From positions 25,361-38,101 of the forward strand of contig UZAE01012538.1 of NCBI GenBank assembly GCA_900617975.1: DNA of 12,741 nt, written 5' to 3'. A program made the position numbers and the translations under genes. This stretch comes from Rodentolepis nana. Lineage: Eukaryota > Platyhelminthes > Cestoda > Cyclophyllidea > Hymenolepididae. Positions within the stretch are counted from its first letter, which is position 1. Every line of letters begins with the position of its first letter. A model generated the notes under the pieces. The model ran no database searches. It worked only from the letters and a program-made list of their open reading frames with translations, and was not told the origin of the DNA. Positions 8,700 to 12,741 of the stretch are shown in pieces.

Positions 8700-9017
8700 A
8701 TAATACTACATTAGTACCGGGGTTTTCCGAAAGTCCGCCCAAGGCGGTTGAACGGTAAATTCCATTTAATTAAGCTTTTGGAACCGAATAACCGCCCGCC
8801 CGAATAAGGGTACATGGATAATAATACAGAAATAAAATAGTTAACCTAAGAAGAACATATATATTTCGAAAAAAATAATGCCGGCATTCATTTCAGCATT
8901 CTCATCCCGTATGTGGATAGTCAAGCTTCAGTTCCAAATAGAAAAAAATAGCTGTACGACTGCATTTTATTCGGATGAGAGGACTTTCGGAAAACTTCGG
9001 TACAACTACAGTATTAT
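8700..9017. repeat. Long inverted repeat with 37-bp arms (MITE-like)
   Basis: The arm at 8700-8736 and the reverse complement of the arm at 8981-9017 match at 31 of 37 positions, including a perfect 15-bp block (GGACTTTCGGAAAAC on the right arm). The 244-bp interior contains two more copies of CCGAATAA (8783-8800) and a reverse-strand CCGAATAA (near 8968-8975). No clear target-site duplication or transposase remnant is visible. It could be a decayed non-autonomous DNA transposon or a hairpin-forming transcript source. Reading frames on both strands here lack support. Confidence 0.5.
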
Positions 9018-10194
9018 TTCTACTCCGATCTTTAGACTCACAAATGTAAACAACTGCCTTTTCTAAAGTGTTAGCTAGTCGACTATGTTCAAGTATCCAA
9101 CCTACCAAGTCGATATAGTTGTGGAATTTGAATTCATGGCAAGCACTCAATTTAGGGGTAAATAATTTAAGGACATAAGGAAATTATAGCTAACGCGTAT
9201 AAATTAGGTGAAGGTGCAGAAACCCCGGTGATAAATAGTTTGTCCTCAGGTGGTTTGGCGGGTCACCTTGATCCTCTGACTAATGAGGGGTGGCAGGTGT
9301 ATAACCTGTGACGTATATGGCGAACAGCTCTGGTTAACAAAGGGAGGGGGGGTGTTACTGGTTAAGAATGGTTTCCTCAAGTTTACTTGTAGCTTGTTCA
9401 TTATTTTCTCAAAAACCCTCCTTCAATACTAAACATGTGTACGAATGAACCTCTAAGTATTCGAGTTTAGAATCCTCTCCACTATTAAGTTTACCAGTTT
9501 ATTAGTATGTATTGCTAAAGTAGGAAAGGAGCGTAAATCTAAAAATAGAAAATTGCGAAAGAAGGGTTACGGCCATCAATCTCGTTTTACTAGCGCTACG
9601 CCATCAAGTCATTTTGCCATGACGTTTTCATCCACATTTTTTAATCTACAAAAGTGATCCAAGGCAATTAAAGGCGTATATTCGTTCATTTAGATTAATG
9701 AATTCATTAGCTAGAAGGAAATAAATCAAGCGGAATAATCTTTCTTACAATGGGAGGCAATTTCGTGATTTTGTTAAATCCATTCTTCTCCCTTAAAATG
9801 TCAGGTAGTCTAGTTTCTACTGTTCTGGTCTACCTGCCCTAAAGATATTGCAAGGTCACAGTCGATTCAAACCCAAAAAGAGGCGTGCCTTGACAATTTG
9901 TGCAGATAGTCTAGCCGGCAAGAAACTACGTATTGATCAGCTCCATAGGCTGCTTTGAAACCATGCCATGCACAATGCGTACCCAGTAAAAATGCTTTGA
10001 CTCACTGTTGGGTTTTGTCAGCCCATGTCAAGATAATTGATCGATGACGGGAATGTATCGTGTCCAAGTAGGATTATTCCAGTGTTTTCCGATGCGTTAA
10101 TTTATTTTCAGAATTATTAATGATCTAAGTCTCTTCTATTGACCCTACCCTGTTTATGTGCATGCATGAAATGACACAATTTGCCTTCCACCCT
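9018..10194. other. Noncoding DNA with a GC-richer patch
   Basis: No gene is recognised. Around 9240-9360 the sequence is GC-richer than its surroundings and contains CAGGT/ACCTG (9295-9309), able to form a 5-bp hairpin, and a G-run at 9346-9352. Its origin is not recognised; it may be an old repeat fragment. Confidence 0.5.
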
Positions 10195-10213
10195 CCCCCC
10201 CCCCCCCCCCCCC
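10195..10213. repeat. Poly-C run of 19
   Basis: Nineteen consecutive C, flanked by CCACCCT on the left and ACCCACTCCC on the right. The minus strand is therefore rich in G-runs and could form G-quadruplexes. The exact length should be treated as uncertain because homopolymers are error-prone in sequencing. Confidence 0.9.
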
Positions 10214-11058
10214 ACCCACTCCCAATACGTATATCAGAAAGAAATGGTCTTTTGACCAATGAAGCAGCTGGAAAAAAAACTACTGATAACATAATCAAGT
10301 AAAGAAAATAGGTATTTTGAAATTTGTTTAATAATCTGTGTAGTGATTCGCTTTCGCCCTCTTACTGCTCACATTTCCCTAATGGGGATGTTGTGCGGTT
10401 TATTTGGGATGCCACACCGGGGGAATGTGTGCCAAATGTCATGCAAGAAGAAATAAGATCTATTCTGTAATTTTCATGCCTAGCCCTACTGTCTGAAATC
10501 AAGAGATTTTTTTGCAAGACAACTTCTCCCATGTCTATGTTGAAAATTAATAATTAAGGCATTTTCTGCCTTCTTTCAACAGTTGTATGCACTTCCCTCT
10601 TTTATGCTCTTCTTAATTTGGAAAAAATCTGAAAAAAATGAAAATTAAGGTGTTTCCTTCTCATTGGCATGCAATGATTAAAGTCGTTTAAATGTGGTTA
10701 AGAAAATACCGTAGAAAATTAATATGAGGAACATATGAAAATGAATAGAAAGAGTTTGAGTTCGACCATCTATAATTGGATTTACAAGAATTGAACCTCA
10801 AGATTAGGTCCTCCAGACTCGAGTCAAGATTATTCGTATTCAAAATTCAAGTAGTTTGTTGAAGCGTTCAATAATTCATGTTCACAGCGTTCTTATTGGC
10901 CTATTAATTTGGCTGATTTGTGTGGTGGTAGTCATATGGTTAAAACCATAAATAATAATAATAATATAATTTTGTTTATAGTATGTGCGTTGTATCAGAT
11001 AGTTGTATCCTCAAAGCAGAGCTTGTAGGTACACAGTCTCGTTTACCCTCTCCCCCTT
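10214..11058. other. Noncoding DNA with short AAT repeat
   Basis: No gene, RNA or mobile element is recognised. A short (AAT)5 repeat occupies 10951-10965, extended imperfectly to 10970. Confidence 0.6.
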
Positions 11059-11073
11059 AATGATCAAGAGCAT
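11059..11073. repeat. Target-site duplication, left of SINE copy 2
   Basis: AATGATCAAGAGCAT here matches AATGATCAAGAACAT at 11379-11393 in 14 of 15 positions and brackets the element exactly. Confidence 0.8.
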
Positions 11074-11378
11074 GGGGTGTGCGATTGACTTACCTCCACG
11101 TGGTGCACCCTGGGCAACGTATACTCATACGGTAAAAAAGTCTATTAACCGGTAGTTAACTTCTCACTCTAACTACCATGACCCCACTGTGTGTCATATT
11201 CGACCACCTCCACAGTATTCACCTCACCTTTTTTCTATCTTTGTGTCTATCTGTCTGTCTCTTTTGCATCTATGAATCATTGTTCTGCCCCCCTCTTAAC
11301 TTTTTGTCACTTTGATGTTTAGCCCGAAGTAGGCTAAAGGGCTATTGATAACTATCAAAGTGCCTGCCATTTGATATA
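11074..11378 (+). mobile_element. SINE-like element, copy 2 (305 bp)
   Basis: Begins GGGGTGTGCGATTGACTT and ends TGCCTGCCATTTGATATA, flanked by the 15-bp direct repeat described at 11059. It is the plus-strand counterpart of the copy at 6638-6953. The length, short A/T-rich tail and long target-site duplication fit a SINE mobilised by LINE machinery. The same 5' end in three copies argues against a randomly truncated LINE. It carries CACGTG at 11097-11102, a CT-rich centre and, near the 3' end, a palindrome TTGATA-AC-TATCAA (11345-11358). No protein-coding frame is shared with the other copy. The family is not one I can name. Confidence 0.75.
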
Positions 11379-11393
11379 AATGATCAAGAACAT
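11379..11393. repeat. Target-site duplication, right of SINE copy 2
   Basis: The right-hand partner of the repeat at 11059-11073, with one mismatch. Confidence 0.8.
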
Positions 11394-12136
11394 TGATACT
11401 CTTAGACCCAGTGTCTCTTAACGTACTAAAGTACATTTCCATGAAAATAAAATGATATATAGGCGATTGCATTAGTTAAATAATCGATTCATGCTTATAC
11501 CTTTAATTCCGAAAAAGGTAGACAACTTAGTTCTTGATATTCATCTTATTAAGAGGAGCATTTGATTCAGATTTCGGATCGAGTAGCAAATTATGGTTAA
11601 GTATTTATGCCAATCTTTTTCATAATTTCATTCAACAACGCTTTGTCTTCTCCCACTTATTAGAATCGGTCAGGGGCCGAGATATTTCACAAAGGAATTT
11701 CATACTATGTTCATGAAAGCCATAGTAAATTAATGGAGAATTTCGGCAATATTTTAATGCTAATGGTACAAATTCGTTGTAAATTACAGACTTGAAAGTA
11801 ATAAATTACGCCCCCTTCCACCCACCAAACTGTTGCACCGAAATCTAAATATATATAAATTCATTGAACAAGAACCAACTGCTTGAATTTTACAAAATAA
11901 ATTAAAAATTCCTTTGATAAGAATTTTGAAAAATATTTGTTATATGCTATGTAAAATGTTCTTCAAAAAGCCGTTATCTTGCTTAAAATGTCATTTAAAA
12001 ATTCTAAAAAAAGCATTATGAAGCTAATAATAAAATTAATTCCTGATTTTCGTGTAAAATCTATGCAAATAATATCTAAGACATGTCTAAACTTCTTTAT
12101 GAAATAATAGATTTATTAATTGAATTATAAACAAGC
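11394..12136. other. AT-rich noncoding DNA
   Basis: Strongly AT-rich, especially 11840-12130. It has no recognised gene or element. A 60-codon frame near 11534 has no ATG and is not supported. Confidence 0.6.
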
Positions 12137-12258
12137 TGTAGCGGATTGCTACCTTAGTAAAGCCTGACTGACTCAGCCCTAAGTAAAGCCTGACTGACTT
12201 AGAAATCTCTATGGCAGATTCTCCTGACTCAGAAATCTCTTTGGCAGATTCTCCTACA
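12137..12258. repeat. Nested tandem duplications
   Basis: Two adjacent duplications are visible. One has a 26-bp period (12152-12177 and 12178-12203, sharing AGTAAAGCCTGACTGACT). The other has a 30-bp period (12196-12225 and 12226-12255, two mismatches, sharing AGAAATCTCT and GGCAGATTCTCCT). The unit GACTBAG-like words link the two. The segment begins TGTAG (12137) and ends CTACA (12258), an LTR-like TG...CA pairing, and has a small hairpin GTAGC-GGATT-GCTAC at 12138-12152. No target-site duplication flanks it, so an LTR or TRIM identity is only a suggestion. Confidence 0.6.
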
Positions 12259-12399
12259 TCTATAGACTCCCAGAACCAGCTAAGCTATTGCCCAGCTATG
12301 AAGGAAACAGACGTTTAGCACGGAGCACGGAGTATATTGTGGATAAAGTGCACACGCAGGATAGATGAACCACGCAATAAGTGTACAAAGGAAGGAACA

Positions 12400-12560
12400 G
12401 TCATACAACATGGCGGATTTGGTAAAACAAGTGAGGGTCACTGAGCTGCTATTGGCTGCGTGCTCTTGTCCTCAATCCGTACGCGAGGTTGTACAGCCGC
12501 ACCTCAAGCCTATGTGTACGCGCATGCGATGACGTGTCCCACAAAGCCCACCGTAGTTCG
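12400..12560 (+). promoter_or_regulatory. CpG-richer promoter-like cluster
   Basis: This patch has about ten CpG between 12411 and 12540, against AT-rich surroundings. It holds a YY1-like word (ACAACATGGCGGA, 12405-12417), an inverted CCAAT box (ATTGGCTG, 12451-12458), an NRF1-like word (CGCATGCG, 12521-12528) and a CRE-like word (TGACGTGT, 12530-12537). In animals this combination is typical of housekeeping promoters. It could be the 5' end of a gene lying to the right of the window or a retroelement regulatory region. Confidence 0.35.
12410..12532 (+). CDS. Short ATG frame, possible first exon or small protein
   Basis: The ATG at 12410 has a good start context (A at -3, G at +4) and opens a 40-codon frame ending TGA at 12530-12532, beginning MADLVKQVRVTELLL. 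The peptide has a short hydrophobic stretch and several Arg/Lys. It sits in the CpG-richer promoter-like patch and its ATG lies inside the YY1-like word, as happens in some real first exons. No homology is recognised and a frame this short is weak evidence. A donor before the stop would be needed to make it a first exon. Confidence 0.2.
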   Translation: MADLVKQVRVTELLLAACSCPQSVREVVQPHLKPMCTRMR

Positions 12561-12687
12561 AAGATCGTCGTCCTATCCAATTGATTAAAACCAAAAGAGA
12601 AATAACCTGTTCCTTAAATTGAAGGAAATATGCTTTTCAGCTTAAATTAAGTTACAGAAATTCTTAGCTAACCAATATCCACCTTGT

Positions 12688-12741
12688 GGGGTTCGCGATG
12701 AACTTGCCCTCACGTGGGGCAACTTCGGCAATGTATACCCA
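12688..12741 (+). mobile_element. SINE-like element, copy 3 (5' part, cut by window end)
   Basis: GGGGTTCGCGATGAACTT and the following bases align with the first 54 or so bases of copy 2 (GGGGTGTGCGATTGACTT), including the CACGTG at 12711-12716 and a GGCAAYGTATAC block at its end. It starts at the same GGGG as the other two copies. The rest lies beyond the window. Confidence 0.55.

Noticed and set aside
8878..9150. Overlapping frames on both strands (62 and 82 codons)
   Set aside because: The minus-strand frame has no ATG. Both run through the inverted-repeat arm, whose differences between arms change amino acids, so no coding constraint is seen.
11534..11716. 60-codon plus-strand frame
   Set aside because: It starts at TTG with no internal ATG and shows no motif.
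1..12741. tRNA, rRNA and CRISPR-like features
   Set aside because: GTTCGA-type words (for example 4554, 6856, 10761) lack a matching A box and cloverleaf pairing. No regularly spaced identical repeats are present.

Overview
The window looks like nuclear DNA of an animal with AT-rich, gene-poor sequence, spliced genes, an AATAAA polyadenylation signal and short retroposons with target-site duplications. Nothing bacterial (operons, Shine-Dalgarno sites) is visible. A flatworm, perhaps a tapeworm or fluke, is my best guess from the AT-rich noncoding DNA, the two-exon divergent receptor and the poly-C/CT tracts. This is an inference and another lophotrochozoan cannot be excluded.

Layout. 1-2962: noncoding upstream DNA with one weak exon-like reading frame (328-539), a hairpin (1638-1677) and a pyrimidine tract. 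2963-6495: the only well-supported gene, a plus-strand two-exon family B (secretin/adhesion-type) G protein-coupled receptor of 612 residues with a Methuselah-like look. Exon 1 (2963-4012) encodes the signal peptide, a cysteine-rich ectodomain and TM1-3. A 1,694-bp phase-0 intron (4013-5706) falls in intracellular loop 2. Exon 2 (5707-6495) encodes TM4-7 and a Ser/Thr-rich tail. A polyadenylation signal lies at 6590-6595.

6627-12136: noncoding DNA with two opposite-facing copies of one SINE-like element of about 300 bp (6638-6953 minus; 11074-11378 plus), the second flanked by a 15-bp target-site duplication. The interval also holds a 37-bp-armed inverted repeat (8700-9017), microsatellites, a 19-nt poly-C run and an exon/mini-intron-like stretch near 8201-8313.

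12137-12741: a distinct GC- and CpG-richer end of the window. It holds two nested tandem duplications, a promoter-like cluster of YY1-, NF-Y-, NRF1- and CRE-like words around a 40-codon ATG frame, and a third copy of the SINE-like element cut by the window edge. This may be the 5' end of a neighbouring gene or part of a retroelement.

The strongest novel items are the orphan receptor with its splice-controlled 3-TM/7-TM architecture and the undescribed-looking SINE family.
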